Numbered from the stretch's first letter, positions 47,050-55,633 are shown. The stretch is DNA of 64,000 nt from Pseudomonas nitroreducens NBRC 12694 (GCF_002091755.1 NZ_BDAI01000004.1:248001-312000); one strand, 5' to 3'. A program made the numbers and translations. The notes: a model not told the origin generated them from the sequence alone.

Positions 47050-47541
47050 TCAGTGGGGCAGGTCGGCGCGCTCGACGAATTGCTTCTGCGCCGCCAGGAC
47101 CTGGTCGGGCAATACGCGCAACGCCTGGTACGCGTCGTCGAGTTCCTGCGCGAGCGCCTCTTTCCTTGCCTTGTCGCTGGATTCCGCATAGCGCCTGAGT
47201 TGCTGGTAGTAACCGATCTGCCGTTCGTAGTAGCGCGACAGGCTGCTGGCGTAGCGGCCGGCATCCTCACCGTGCGGCAGTTGCTGCACCTGGTTGAGAT
47301 CATGTTCGAGTTCGACGATGTGGCCAGCCGGGCTTTCCACCGCTCGCGTCGCGGCGACGGCACCGCCGGAGTCGAAATCGCCTTTGCTCAGTCTTCTCAT
47401 GTCCCGATCGATGCGCTGCACGTTATGCAGGAAAGCGGGGGTCACCACCTCGTTGTACCTAAAGTCGGAGGAAGACGAGGCGTCGCAGGCGGCCAGGGCT
47501 AAGGGCAGCAGAGCCAGTACGGCCAGCAGGGTCTTGTTCAT
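47050..47541 (-). CDS. DUF3053-like or unassigned lipoprotein
   Basis: A 163-residue predicted lipoprotein: the signal peptide MNKTLLAVLALLPLALAACD ends in a lipobox LAAC. The mature part is charged and mostly helical (DRDMRRL, HDLNQVQ, SLSRYYERQIGYYQQLRRYAES, KARKEALAQEL). I do not recognise the family with confidence; a resemblance to DUF3053 is only an impression. It is convergent with nothing and stands alone between the antiporter and the adenine deaminase gene. Confidence 0.7.
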   Translation of the reverse strand: MNKTLLAVLALLPLALAACDASSSSDFRYNEVVTPAFLHNVQRIDRDMRRLSKGDFDSGGAVAATRAVESPAGHIVELEHDLNQVQQLPHGEDAGRYASSLSRYYERQIGYYQQLRRYAESSDKARKEALAQELDDAYQALRVLPDQVLAAQKQFVERADLPH

Positions 47542-47737
47542 GGAACGGGCTGCTGTGGGGGAGGTGCTGCGATTCTAGAAAGGGGACCGGTCGGAAGATT
47601 TCGCGGATATCTGTCTTTTGCGTCAGAATTATCTCTGTCCACGCATGCCGGGGCCTGTTGCCCCGCTGCCAATTGCTTGCCGGATCAGCCTGTGTGCCAA
47701 TGTTGGCGCCTGATCCACCCATAACGAGACCTCCCCC

Positions 47738-48688
47738 ATGTACGACTGGCTCAATGCCCTGCCCAAGGCCGAACTGCACCTGCACCTGGAGGGTTCGCTG
47801 GAGCCCGAGCTGCTGTTCGCCCTGGCCGAGCGCAACAAGGTCGCCCTGCCCTGGGGCGACGTCGAGAGCCTGCGCAAGGCCTATGCGTTCAACAACCTGC
47901 AGGAGTTCCTCGATCTCTACTACGCCGGCGCCGATGTGCTGCGCACCGAACAGGACTTCTACGACCTGACCTGGGCGTATCTGGAGAAGTGCAAGGCGCA
48001 GAACGTCATCCACGTCGAGCCGTTCTTCGACCCGCAGACCCATACCGACCGTGGCGTGCCCTTCGAGGTGGTGCTGCGCGGCATCCAGGGCGCGCTCAAG
48101 GAGGGTGAGAAAAAACTTGGCATCCGCCATGGCCTGATCCTCAGCTTCCTGCGTCACCTGTCCGAGGAAGAGGCGTTCAAGACCCTCGACCAGGCCATGC
48201 CGTTCCGCGACGCCTTTATCGCTGTCGGCCTGGACAGCTCCGAAGTCGGCCACCCACCGAGCAAGTTCCAGCGTGTGTTCGACCGCGCCCGCAGCGAAGG
48301 CTTCCTCACCGTTGCCCACGCCGGCGAAGAAGGGCCGCCGGAGTACATCTGGGAAGCCCTGGACCTGCTCAAGATCGAGCGCATCGACCACGGCGTGCGC
48401 GCCATCGAGGACGAACGGCTGATGCAGCGCATCATCGACGAACAGATCCCGCTGACCGTCTGCCCGCTGTCCAACACCAAGCTGTGCGTGTTCGACCACA
48501 TGCGCGAGCACAACATCCTCGACATGCTCGAACGTGGCGTGAAGGTGACGGTGAACTCGGACGACCCGGCCTACTTCGGCGGCTACGTCACCGAGAACTT
48601 CCAGGCCCTGCATGAGCATCTGGGGATGACCCAGGAGCAGGCGCAGCGGTTGGCGCAGAACAGCCTGGATGCGCGGTTGGTGAAGTAG
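47738..48688 (+). CDS. Adenine deaminase (adenosine deaminase-like)
   Basis: Member of the amidohydrolase superfamily; the P. aeruginosa counterpart was shown to deaminate adenine to hypoxanthine. The 316-residue protein has the metal site AELHLHLEGSLEPE (HxHxEG), the VAHAGEEGPPEYIWEAL strand with the third His and catalytic Glu, IDHGVRAIED with the fourth His, and VNSDDPAYFGG with the metal-binding Asp. Its length and the short active-site loops fit the adenine-type branch rather than adenosine deaminase. A REP-like element follows. Confidence 0.9.
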   Translation: MYDWLNALPKAELHLHLEGSLEPELLFALAERNKVALPWGDVESLRKAYAFNNLQEFLDLYYAGADVLRTEQDFYDLTWAYLEKCKAQNVIHVEPFFDPQTHTDRGVPFEVVLRGIQGALKEGEKKLGIRHGLILSFLRHLSEEEAFKTLDQAMPFRDAFIAVGLDSSEVGHPPSKFQRVFDRARSEGFLTVAHAGEEGPPEYIWEALDLLKIERIDHGVRAIEDERLMQRIIDEQIPLTVCPLSNTKLCVFDHMREHNILDMLERGVKVTVNSDDPAYFGGYVTENFQALHEHLGMTQEQAQRLAQNSLDARLVK

Positions 48689-48720
48689 GCGTTTGAGGGT
48701 TGGCCCCGCTGCGGGGCCAA

Positions 48721-48753
48721 CCCTCACCCCAGCCCTCTCCCGGAGGGAGAGGG
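48721..48753. repeat. REP-like element
   Basis: CCCTCACCCCAGCCCTCTCC followed by the mirror GGAGGGAGAGGG, a copy of the family at 9001 and 12500. A partial mirror copy (CAGGGTCAGGGTGAGGG) sits at 48831-48847, so the gap behind the deaminase gene is bracketed by an inverted pair. Confidence 0.7.
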
Positions 48754-48979
48754 CGTCGATTGTGCCGGCTGACACCGTGCTGCCACCTCGCTGCCGACAG
48801 TACCCTTTACCTCTGAGCGGGGCGCGCAGCCAGGGTCAGGGTGAGGGCTGTGCTTAGCACCGAACCTGCCCGGAAATTCCCCGTCCCGATCCGTCCCCTC
48901 ATCTGGCGCCCGCGACCTTTCACGTCGCGCCTGCTAACCCTATAAGTGCGCCTCCCACTTCTTCGCGAGGAAGCACCAC

Positions 48980-49660
48980 ATGAACAGGATCGTCGCCATC
49001 ACCGGCGGCTTCGGCCATCTGGGCAGCGTGGTCGGCCAGGCGTTTGCCGATGCCGGCTGGCAGGTCGCCCTGCTCGACCGTGCCGTCGGCCCGCGTTATC
49101 CACAGGCCGGGGCGCTGTCCATCGGCGGTATCGACCTCACCGGTCCTGCCGCCGCCCGCGCGGCGCTGGAGCAGGTCAACGAGCACTTCGGCGGCCTCGA
49201 TGCGCTGATCAACGTGGCCGGCGGCTTCCACTGGGAAACCCTGGCCGACGGCGACGTCGACACCTGGGACCTGATGTACCGCATCAACCTGCGCACCGCA
49301 GTGGTCTCCAGCCAGGCCGCCCTGGGCCACCTGAAGACGCGCGGGCGCGGGCGCATCCTCAATATCGCCGCAGCAGCGGCCAACCGCGCGGCGTTGGGCA
49401 TGGGCGCCTATGCGGCGTCCAAGGCCGGTGTCATGCGCCTGACCGAAGCGCTGGCGGAAGAGCTGAAGGACGCACGGATCACCGTCAACGCGCTGATGCC
49501 GAGCATCATCGACACCCCGCAGAACCGGGCCGACATGCCCGATGCCGAGTTCGACCGCTGGGTGCGGCCGGAGCAACTGGCGGCGACCCTGCTGTTCCTC
49601 GCCTCCGATGATGCGGCGGCGATCACCGGCGCATGCATTCCGGTGACCGGGCGGGTGTGA
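48980..49660 (+). CDS. Short-chain dehydrogenase/reductase
   Basis: A 226-residue classical SDR. It has the nucleotide-binding TGGFGHLGSVVG (TGxxxGxG type, about 8-19), the NVAGG stretch in place of NNAG, the catalytic Ser region ILNIAAAAAN, and the YAASKAG motif (Tyr-Lys, about 154-160). An Ala run replaces the usual catalytic Ser, so activity may be altered. The substrate is unknown. It stands alone with GCGAGGAAG upstream. Confidence 0.85.
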   Translation: MNRIVAITGGFGHLGSVVGQAFADAGWQVALLDRAVGPRYPQAGALSIGGIDLTGPAAARAALEQVNEHFGGLDALINVAGGFHWETLADGDVDTWDLMYRINLRTAVVSSQAALGHLKTRGRGRILNIAAAAANRAALGMGAYAASKAGVMRLTEALAEELKDARITVNALMPSIIDTPQNRADMPDAEFDRWVRPEQLAATLLFLASDDAAAITGACIPVTGRV

Positions 49661-49706
49661 GCGGACACCCCTGTGTCATTTTCTGGAATATTTGTGCCTG
49701 CGTTTC

Positions 49707-49821
49707 CCCCTCACCCCAGCCCTCTCCCCAAGGAGAGGGTGCTGTCCGTGCCGGCTGACGCCAAGCTTTCGTCCTTCACCGAGTGGTCCCCTCTCCCTTT
49801 GGGAGAGGGTTAGGGTGAGGG
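49707..49821. repeat. Inverted pair of REP-like elements
   Basis: Copies at 49707-49739 (CCCCTCACCCCAGCCCTC...) and, mirrored, at 49788-49821 (...GGGAGAGGGTTAGGGTGAGG). They lie between the convergent SDR and LysR genes. Confidence 0.7.
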
Positions 49822-49882
49822 ATGGCCTGAGCGCAGGATCGCCATGCCTGCAATCGCGCGTGTGGCGCGCTCCTGAAGTTGT

Positions 49883-50758
49883 CTAGACCGCACCCGCGCT
49901 GCGCAGAAACGCCGCCAGGCACGGGTTGTCGTTGTGCGGGCTCCAGGCCGCGCCGTACTCCACCTGCGGCGAGTCCGCGATGGAACGGAAGGCCACGCCG
50001 GGCAGTTGCATGCGCCGCATCGAGTCGGGCACCAGCGAGACGCCCAGCCCCTCGGCGACGAGGTTGACGATGGTCTGCTGCAGGTGCGTTTCCATGCGTA
50101 CGGACGGGGCGAACCCATGCTGGCGACAGCAATCCATCACCGACTCGTGCAGCGCCGGCGCCGTGGCGGGCGGGAAAGTGATGAAGGGCTCGCCGGCCAG
50201 CTTCGCCAGGTCCAGCTCGGCGGTCTGCGCCTGCGGATGAACCGTCGGTAGCACCGCGCACAGCGGCTCGCGTTGCAGGGTGCGGTAAAGGCGCTGGCCC
50301 GGCTCGCGCTCGGGGAAGGTCAGGGCGACGTCCACTTCGCCGTTGTCCAGCGCCGGGCCGAGGTCGCGGGGCAGAACCTCGTTGAGCACCAGTTTCACTT
50401 CCGGGTGGCCATCGGCGAAGGCCTTCAGCAGGCGCGGCAGCAGCGTCCAGGCGGCGAGCATGGTGAAGCCGATCCGCAATTCGCCACGTTCCCCGCGCGC
50501 GGTGGCACGGGCAGCGCGCACCGCGAGATCCAGGCCCGAGAGCAAGGCGCGGGCGTGCTGCTGGAAATCGCGGCCGGCGGCGGTCAGTTCCACCGAGCGG
50601 GAATGCCGGGCGAACAGCGGAGTGCCCAGCTCCTCCTCCAGCGCGGCAATCTGCCGGCTCAGCGGCGGCTGGGTGATGTGCAGCGCCTCGGCGGCACGGC
50701 CGAAGTGCAGGTGCTCGGCGAGGGCGAGGAAATAGCGCAGCTGGCGGAAGTCGATCAT
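49883..50758 (-). CDS. LysR-family transcription regulator
   Basis: A 291-residue LysR regulator. The N-terminal winged helix reads FRQLRYFLALAEHLHFGRAA and ITQPPLSRQIAALEEELG; the effector-binding domain spans about 90-290 and contains the usual LRIGF and LPRDLGPALDNGEVDVAL blocks. It is divergent from an AEC transporter gene, with dyad sequences between them (50757-50811), so it probably controls that gene. The ATG at 50756-50758 gives the standard N-terminus (MIDFRQL); longer in-frame versions are not credible. Confidence 0.9.
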   Translation of the reverse strand: MIDFRQLRYFLALAEHLHFGRAAEALHITQPPLSRQIAALEEELGTPLFARHSRSVELTAAGRDFQQHARALLSGLDLAVRAARATARGERGELRIGFTMLAAWTLLPRLLKAFADGHPEVKLVLNEVLPRDLGPALDNGEVDVALTFPEREPGQRLYRTLQREPLCAVLPTVHPQAQTAELDLAKLAGEPFITFPPATAPALHESVMDCCRQHGFAPSVRMETHLQQTIVNLVAEGLGVSLVPDSMRRMQLPGVAFRSIADSPQVEYGAAWSPHNDNPCLAAFLRSAGAV

Positions 50759-50811
50759 CGATACGGAAAGGGTATGGATGGGCGCCCTAGTAAGCATTGG
50801 ACGGTATCGAT
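50757..50811. promoter_or_regulatory. LysR-type operator region
   Basis: ATACGGAAAGGGTAT at 50761-50775 fits the LysR T-N11-A dyad (TAC-N7-GTA inside). A second, longer-range inverted repeat pairs ATCGATAC (50757-50764) with GTATCGAT (50804-50811). Both lie in the short space between the regulator and the transporter gene. Confidence 0.6.
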
Positions 50812-50861
50812 TGGCAACCCTATGCTCGCCTGCCGCTCCCGCTTCTCCAGGTTTCCCTGCC

Positions 50862-51797
50862 ATGCACACCGTCTTCGCCGTCGTCCTGCCGATCTTCGCG
50901 CTGATCCTGGTGGGCTGGCTGTGCCGACGCAGCAACCGCCTCGGCCCGCAGGCCGCGTCGGAGGTGAATAAGCTGGTGGTCTGGCTGTGCCTGCCGGCAC
51001 TGCTGTTCAAGGTCACCGCCACCGCGACCTGGGCGGAAATCTGGCAACCGGGCTTCCTTGCCGCCTTTACCGGCGGCTGCCTGCTGGTTTTCTTCGCCAC
51101 GCTGGCCTGGCGCCTGCTGCAGGGCCGGCCGTTGCCGGCGGCGAGCATCGACGGGCTCAGCGCGTCCTACGCCAACACCGGCTACATGGGCATCCCGTTG
51201 TGCCTGCTGGTGTTCGGCCAGGATGGCCTGGAGCCGGCGCTGATCGCCTCGTTGCTGGTCGTCTGCGTGCTGTTCGCCATCTCGGTGGTGTGCATCGAGG
51301 TCGGCCTGCAAGAGGAGAAACACATTGGCCGCGCCGTTTGGGTAGTGACCAAGGCGCTGGGCAAGAACCCGCTGGTGGTATCGCCGATCATCGGTGGGCT
51401 GTGGGCGCTGACCGACATCGGCCTACCGGCGCCGCTGCTGCATTTCCTCGACATGCTCGCCGCCGCGACGACGCCCTGTGCTCTGGTATCGCTCGGCTTG
51501 TTCCTGGCGCAGAAGCAGGAAGTGCGAGGCGAGCAGGTCGGCGCCTGGCCGCTGGTGGCGATCAAGCTGATCGGCCAGCCGCTGCTCACCGGCTTCCTTG
51601 CCCACAAGGTCTTCGACCTGCCGCCGCTGTGGGCCGATTCGGCGCTGCTGCTCAGCGCACTGCCCACTGGCACCGGGCCGTTCATGCTCGCCGAGTACTA
51701 CCAGCGCGAAGCGGCGGTGGTGTCGCGGAGCATTCTGCTGTCCACCTTGGGTTCGCTGGTGACGCTCTCGCTATGTCTTCTCTGGATTGCCCGATAG
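50862..51797 (+). CDS. AEC-family transporter
   Basis: A 311-residue inner-membrane protein of the auxin efflux carrier family, with two hydrophobic halves of about five segments each. Features: PIFALILVGWLCRRSN at the start, LSASYANTGYMGIPLCLLVFG in the first half (the crossover Asn-Thr-Gly region), and LSALPTGTGPFMLAEYY in the second. Bacterial members carry malonate, malate or other carboxylates; the substrate here is unknown. The ATG at 50862 is chosen since upstream frames do not look coding. Probably regulated by the divergent LysR protein. Confidence 0.87.
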   Translation: MHTVFAVVLPIFALILVGWLCRRSNRLGPQAASEVNKLVVWLCLPALLFKVTATATWAEIWQPGFLAAFTGGCLLVFFATLAWRLLQGRPLPAASIDGLSASYANTGYMGIPLCLLVFGQDGLEPALIASLLVVCVLFAISVVCIEVGLQEEKHIGRAVWVVTKALGKNPLVVSPIIGGLWALTDIGLPAPLLHFLDMLAAATTPCALVSLGLFLAQKQEVRGEQVGAWPLVAIKLIGQPLLTGFLAHKVFDLPPLWADSALLLSALPTGTGPFMLAEYYQREAAVVSRSILLSTLGSLVTLSLCLLWIAR

Positions 51798-51852
51798 CTG
51801 GCCCCGGCTAGCGGACGCGGCCACCATGCTGTCAGGCGCGAGGCGAACCTGT

Positions 51853-51874
51853 CGCGGACGGAGTCCGCTCCTGC
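51853..51874. repeat. REP-like half-element
   Basis: A copy of the element at 17281-17300 in opposite orientation, with GGACGGAGTCC as its core, in the gap between the AEC gene and znuA. Confidence 0.5.
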
Positions 51875-51925
51875 GCTCGGGTCAGGCCTGGAGTAGCCCC
51901 GAGTAAGAGCCCCGGCAAGCCAGAC

Positions 51926-52879
51926 TCAGAGCTTCTCCAGGCACCCCGCGAACTCATCCGCCAGATTGCCCAGCAGATGTTCGTAACCCTGCGCATCCAC
52001 CTTCACCCCCATGCCCAGGTCATCCAGCTCGGCCAGCCGCACCGGCAGGCCCTGGCTCAGGGTGTCGGCCAGGCGCGGGCGGATCGGCGGTTCGCTGAAG
52101 ATGCAGGCCGGGCCGGCCTTCTGCAGCTGCGCGCGCATGGCCGCGACATGGCGGGCGCCCGGTTGAACGTCGGCAGACACCGCAAAGACACCGGCGTGCC
52201 GCAGGCCGTAGGCCTCCTCGAAGTAATCGAAGGCCTCGTGGAAGACGAAGAACGGCTTGCCCTTGAGTGGATCCATGCGCTGCTTCAAGCGCGTATTCAG
52301 TGTCTCCATGCGTTCGTCGAAGGCTTTCAGGTTGGCCTGGTAGCGGCTGGCATTGGTCGGGTCGGCGATGGCCAGGTCTTCGGCCATGCGCGCGGCGATC
52401 ACCTGGGCGTTGGCCGGCAGCAGCCAGAGGTGGGCGTCGATCATGCCGGGACGGTGGTCGTGATCATGGCCAAGGTCGTCATGATCGTGGTCGTCGTGGT
52501 CCGGGTGGTTCGACTCACTGAAATCGGCAAACTTGCGCAGATGCATGCCGGCCTGGTCCTGCACAGCCACGCTCGGGCCCTTGCGGCTGTCCAGCACCTT
52601 GGGCAGGAAGTTCTCCAGGTCCGGGCCGACCCAGTAGAACAGCTGCGCATCGCGCACGCGGCGGATGTCCGAGGGGCGCAACGAGTAGCTGTGCGGCGAG
52701 GCGCCCGGCGGCAGCAGCACGTCCGGCGTCCCTTCACCGTCCTGGATGGCAGCGGCGATCAGTTGCAGCGGCTTGATGCTGGTCAGCACGCTGACCTCGG
52801 CACGCACGGGGAGGCTGAGCAGCAGCGCGCAGCAGGCGGTCAGCAGGGCGACGGGACGGAAGGACACGGCGGCACTCAC
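51926..52879 (-). CDS. znuA: Zinc ABC transporter substrate-binding protein ZnuA
   Basis: Periplasmic zinc binder of the ZnuABC importer. The product (317 residues from the chosen GTG) has a signal peptide (VALLTACCALLLSLPVRAE), the cluster A-I fold, first zinc-ligand His in PPGASPHSYSLRP, a His/Asp-rich loop HPDHDDHDHDDLGHDHDH (about residues 125-142), HLWLLPANA, FHEAFDYFEEAYGL and a C-terminal Cys. GTG at 52879 or at 52867 are both possible; there is no ATG in a suitable place. The Zur box at 52899 lies just upstream, shared with zur. Confidence 0.93.
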   Translation of the reverse strand: MSAAVSFRPVALLTACCALLLSLPVRAEVSVLTSIKPLQLIAAAIQDGEGTPDVLLPPGASPHSYSLRPSDIRRVRDAQLFYWVGPDLENFLPKVLDSRKGPSVAVQDQAGMHLRKFADFSESNHPDHDDHDHDDLGHDHDHRPGMIDAHLWLLPANAQVIAARMAEDLAIADPTNASRYQANLKAFDERMETLNTRLKQRMDPLKGKPFFVFHEAFDYFEEAYGLRHAGVFAVSADVQPGARHVAAMRAQLQKAGPACIFSEPPIRPRLADTLSQGLPVRLAELDDLGMGVKVDAQGYEHLLGNLADEFAGCLEKL

Positions 52880-52898
52880 ACAGGGGAGACATGAAAGA

Positions 52899-52911
52899 GT
52901 AATATAATAAC
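52899..52911. promoter_or_regulatory. Zur box between znuA and zur
   Basis: GTAATATAATAAC (on the minus strand GTTATTATATTAC) matches the Zur consensus at 11 of 13 positions. It lies 20 bases from the znuA start and 27 from the zur start, so one operator can control both znuA and the zur-znuC-znuB operon. Confidence 0.8.
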
Positions 52912-52937
52912 GTCTCTGAACCCGAGCGTCGCCGCGC

Positions 52938-53444
52938 ATGTACAAGATCGCCCCCAAGACTCCCCTCGCCTGCCGCCCGCACGACCACGCCAACTGCGTG
53001 GCCAGCGCCCTGGCCGACGCCGACGCGCTGTGCGCGCGCCATGGCGTGCGCCTGACCGAGCTGCGCCGGCGCGTGCTGGAGCTGGTCTGGGCCAGTCACA
53101 AGCCGCTGGGCGCCTACGACATCCTCGCCGTGCTGAGCGAGGAAGACGGCCGCAAGGCGGCGCCGCCGACGGTCTACCGCGCGCTGGACTTCCTCCTGGA
53201 AAACGGCCTGGTACACCGCATCGCCTCCCTCAACGCCTTCATCGGCTGCGCGCACCCGGAACACGCCCACGAAGGCCAGTTCCTGATCTGCCGCGCCTGC
53301 CACACCGCCATCGAGCTGGAACAACCGGCCATCAGCGAGGCCATCGTTGCCGGCGCCAAGGGTGTCGGCTTCGCCGTGGAAAGCCAGACCGTCGAGATCG
53401 TCGGCCTCTGCGGCGCCTGCGCGCCCGGCCAGCGGGAGGCGTGA
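52938..53444 (+). CDS. zur: Zinc uptake regulator Zur (Np20)
   Basis: Fur-family repressor that binds DNA when loaded with zinc. The 168-residue protein has the winged helix (GVRLTELRRRVLELVWASHKP, KAAPPTVYRALDFLLENGLVHRI) and the dimerisation domain with the structural-zinc pairs CRAC and CGAC (ICRACH, LCGACAPG), plus His residues in HPEHAHEGQF. An N-terminal H-D-H (RPHDHANC) stretch is typical of Zur. It is divergent from znuA and overlaps znuC by one base, so the regulator is in the same operon as its targets. Confidence 0.95.
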   Translation: MYKIAPKTPLACRPHDHANCVASALADADALCARHGVRLTELRRRVLELVWASHKPLGAYDILAVLSEEDGRKAAPPTVYRALDFLLENGLVHRIASLNAFIGCAHPEHAHEGQFLICRACHTAIELEQPAISEAIVAGAKGVGFAVESQTVEIVGLCGACAPGQREA

Positions 53445-54244
53445 TGAGCGACGCCCTGATCCGCCTGCAAGGCGTCGGCGTCAGCTATGGCGGCCAGGCG
53501 GTGCTGCAGAACGTCGACCTGACCATCGCCCCCGGCGAGATCGTCACCCTGATCGGCCCCAACGGCGCCGGCAAGACGACCCTGGTGCGCAGCGTGCTCG
53601 GCCTGCTCAAGCCCGACAGCGGCAGCGTCTGGCGCGCGCCGAAGCTGTCCATCGGCTACATGCCGCAGAAACTCCACGTCGATCCGACCCTGCCGCTGAC
53701 GGTCTTCCGCTTCCTCCGCCTGGTGCCGGGCGTACAGCGCCCCCAGGCGCTCGACGCGCTGAAGGAAGTCGGTGCCGCCCATGTGCTCGACAAGCCGCTG
53801 CAGAGTGTCTCCGGCGGCGAACTGCAGCGCGTGCTGCTGGCCCGCGCGCTGCTGCGCAAGCCGGAACTGCTGGTGCTCGACGAACCCGTGCAGGGCGTCG
53901 ACGTCGCCGGCCAGGCCGAGCTGTACCGCCTGATCGGCCGCCTGCGCGACCGCCTCGGCTGCGGCGTGCTGATGGTTTCCCACGACCTGCACCTGGTGAT
54001 GAGCGCCACCGACAAGGTGGTCTGCCTGAACCGCCACGTCTGCTGCTCCGGGCATCCGGAACAGGTCAGCGGCGACCCCGCCTTCGTCGAGCTGTTCGGC
54101 CAGGACGCCCGCAGCCTGGCGGTCTATCACCACCACCACGACCACTCCCACGACCTGCACGGCGAGGTGGTGAAACCCGCCTTCCCCGCCGGCACGCGCT
54201 TCACTCCGGTCCACCAGCACGGCCCCGACTGCAACCATGGCTGA
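53444..54244 (+). CDS. znuC: Zinc ABC transporter ATPase ZnuC
   Basis: ATP-binding subunit of the zinc importer. The 266-residue protein has Walker A GPNGAGKTT, signature SVSGGELQRVLLARAL, Walker B LLVLDEPVQGVD and the H-loop VSHDLH. A His-rich C-terminus (YHHHHDHSHDLHG and later HQHGPDCNHG) may bind zinc in the cytoplasm. It starts within the zur stop codon and ends eight bases inside znuB. Confidence 0.95.
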   Translation: MSDALIRLQGVGVSYGGQAVLQNVDLTIAPGEIVTLIGPNGAGKTTLVRSVLGLLKPDSGSVWRAPKLSIGYMPQKLHVDPTLPLTVFRFLRLVPGVQRPQALDALKEVGAAHVLDKPLQSVSGGELQRVLLARALLRKPELLVLDEPVQGVDVAGQAELYRLIGRLRDRLGCGVLMVSHDLHLVMSATDKVVCLNRHVCCSGHPEQVSGDPAFVELFGQDARSLAVYHHHHDHSHDLHGEVVKPAFPAGTRFTPVHQHGPDCNHG

Positions 54245-55025
54245 TTTCCTGCTCAACGCCCTCCTCGCCGGGCTGGCCCTGGCGGTGGTTGCCGGGCCCC
54301 TGGGTTCGTTCGTCGTCTGGCGACGCATGGCCTATTTCGGCGACACCCTGTCCCACGCCGCCCTGCTCGGCGTCGCCCTCGGCTTCCTGCTGGACGTCAG
54401 CCCGACCCTGGCGGTGACCGTCGGCTGCGTGCTGCTCGCCGTGCTGCTGGTCACCCTGCAGCAGCGCCAGCCGCTGGCCGCCGATACCCTGCTCGGCATC
54501 CTCGCCCACAGCACGCTGTCGCTGGGCCTGGTGACGCTGAGCTTCATGAAGGAAGTGCGCGTCGACCTGATGGCCTACCTGTTCGGCGACCTGCTCGCCG
54601 TCAGCCAGACCGACCTCTTGTGGATAGTCGCCGGTAGCGCCCTGGTGCTGGGGCTGATCTGCTGGCTGTGGCGGCCGCTGCTGGCGATCACCGTGCACGA
54701 GGAACTGGCGCGGGTCGAAGGCCTGCCGGTCACCGCCATCCGTCTGGCGCTGATGTTGCTGATCGCCATCGTCATCGCCGTGGCCATGAAGATTGTCGGC
54801 GTGCTGCTGATCACCTCGCTGCTGATCATCCCCGCCGCCGCTGCCCAACGGCACGCACGCAGCCCTGAGCAGATGGCCTTCGGCGCCAGCCTGATCGGCC
54901 TGGTGGCAGTGTGCGCCGGCCTCTCGCTGTCCTGGTTCAAGGACACTCCTGCCGGCCCCTCCATCGTGGTCAGCGCGGCAGCCCTGTTCCTGCTGAGCTT
55001 TGTCCTGCCGCGCCGGACGGTGTAG
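54237..55025 (+). CDS. znuB: Zinc ABC transporter permease ZnuB
   Basis: Membrane subunit of the zinc importer, of the ABC-3 family. The 262-residue protein has about eight membrane segments and the family motifs SFVVWRRMAYFGDTLSHAALLGVALG near the N-terminus and VKIVGVLLITSLLIIPAAAA-like residues around 190-210 (here KIVGVLLITSLLIIPAAAA). It overlaps znuC by eight bases. Confidence 0.95.
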   Translation: MADFLLNALLAGLALAVVAGPLGSFVVWRRMAYFGDTLSHAALLGVALGFLLDVSPTLAVTVGCVLLAVLLVTLQQRQPLAADTLLGILAHSTLSLGLVTLSFMKEVRVDLMAYLFGDLLAVSQTDLLWIVAGSALVLGLICWLWRPLLAITVHEELARVEGLPVTAIRLALMLLIAIVIAVAMKIVGVLLITSLLIIPAAAAQRHARSPEQMAFGASLIGLVAVCAGLSLSWFKDTPAGPSIVVSAAALFLLSFVLPRRTV

Positions 55026-55062
55026 AATTTGGCGATTTTTTGATCAAAAGAGACCCTGACGC

Positions 55063-55440
55063 ATGAAGTCGTTCGTCATCCGCCTGTTCGCGCTGATGGC
55101 CATGGCGCTTGCCCTGGCAGCCTGCCAGAGCACCGCGACCACCCCAACCAGCAGCAGCGCCTTCGAGACCGAACTGGCCGCCGGCCGTCTGGAATCCGCG
55201 CAGCTCGCGCTGGGTTCCGAGCAGGAAGACACCACCCAGCTCGCCGAGCGGCGCAAGCGCCTGGCCGACGCCTACCTGGAGCGCAGCCGCGAGGCCTTGG
55301 CCAAGGGCGACGTCAACGGCGCCACCACCGCCCTGACCCGCGCCCGCTCGCTGATGCCCCGCGCCCCCGGCGTCGCCGCCGATGTCAGCGGCCTGCAGAA
55401 GCCCGCCGCACCCGGCGCTCAGCCAACCTGCACGCCGTAA
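55063..55440 (+). CDS. Small lipoprotein behind znuB
   Basis: A 125-residue predicted lipoprotein with signal MKSFVIRLFALMAMALALAAC and lipobox LAAC. The mature part is Ala-rich and helical, with repeated LA..RLA-type heptads (ETELAAGRLESAQLALGSEQ, LAERRKRLADAYLERSREAL), reminiscent of a tetratricopeptide-like helical pair. Function unknown. The position behind znuB is conserved in P. aeruginosa as far as I recall. A promoter of its own may lie in the AT-rich gap before it (TTTTTTGATCAAAAG). Confidence 0.78.
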   Translation: MKSFVIRLFALMAMALALAACQSTATTPTSSSAFETELAAGRLESAQLALGSEQEDTTQLAERRKRLADAYLERSREALAKGDVNGATTALTRARSLMPRAPGVAADVSGLQKPAAPGAQPTCTP

Positions 55441-55446
55441 GCCCAT

Positions 55447-55467
55447 GGGCACCCGTTCGCGGTGCCC
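55447..55467 (+). terminator. Hairpin behind the lipoprotein gene
   Basis: GGGCACC pairs with GGTGCCC across CGTTCGC; a loose T-rich stretch (GCCCTTTTGTT) follows a few bases on. A plausible but imperfect terminator. Confidence 0.55.
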
Positions 55468-55633
55468 GTTATGCCCTTTTGTTCCGCAGTTAGTTGAACA
55501 AAGATTAATCAGCCATAAAAAAGCAGGTTAAAATGCGCGGTTTTGGCTGACCGCCTACGTTTGTCGTTTATCCCTCGACAACTTAGTAGGTCCCGAATCT
55601 GTTTAGGGCTTGCGAGCTAGAGCAGTACAAGGC

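Noticed and set aside
47040..47065. tRNA-like words GTTAGCTCAGTGGG
   Set aside because: It resembles a tRNA D-arm, but no T-arm, anticodon stem or acceptor pairing follows, and the stretch overlaps the end of the lipoprotein gene.
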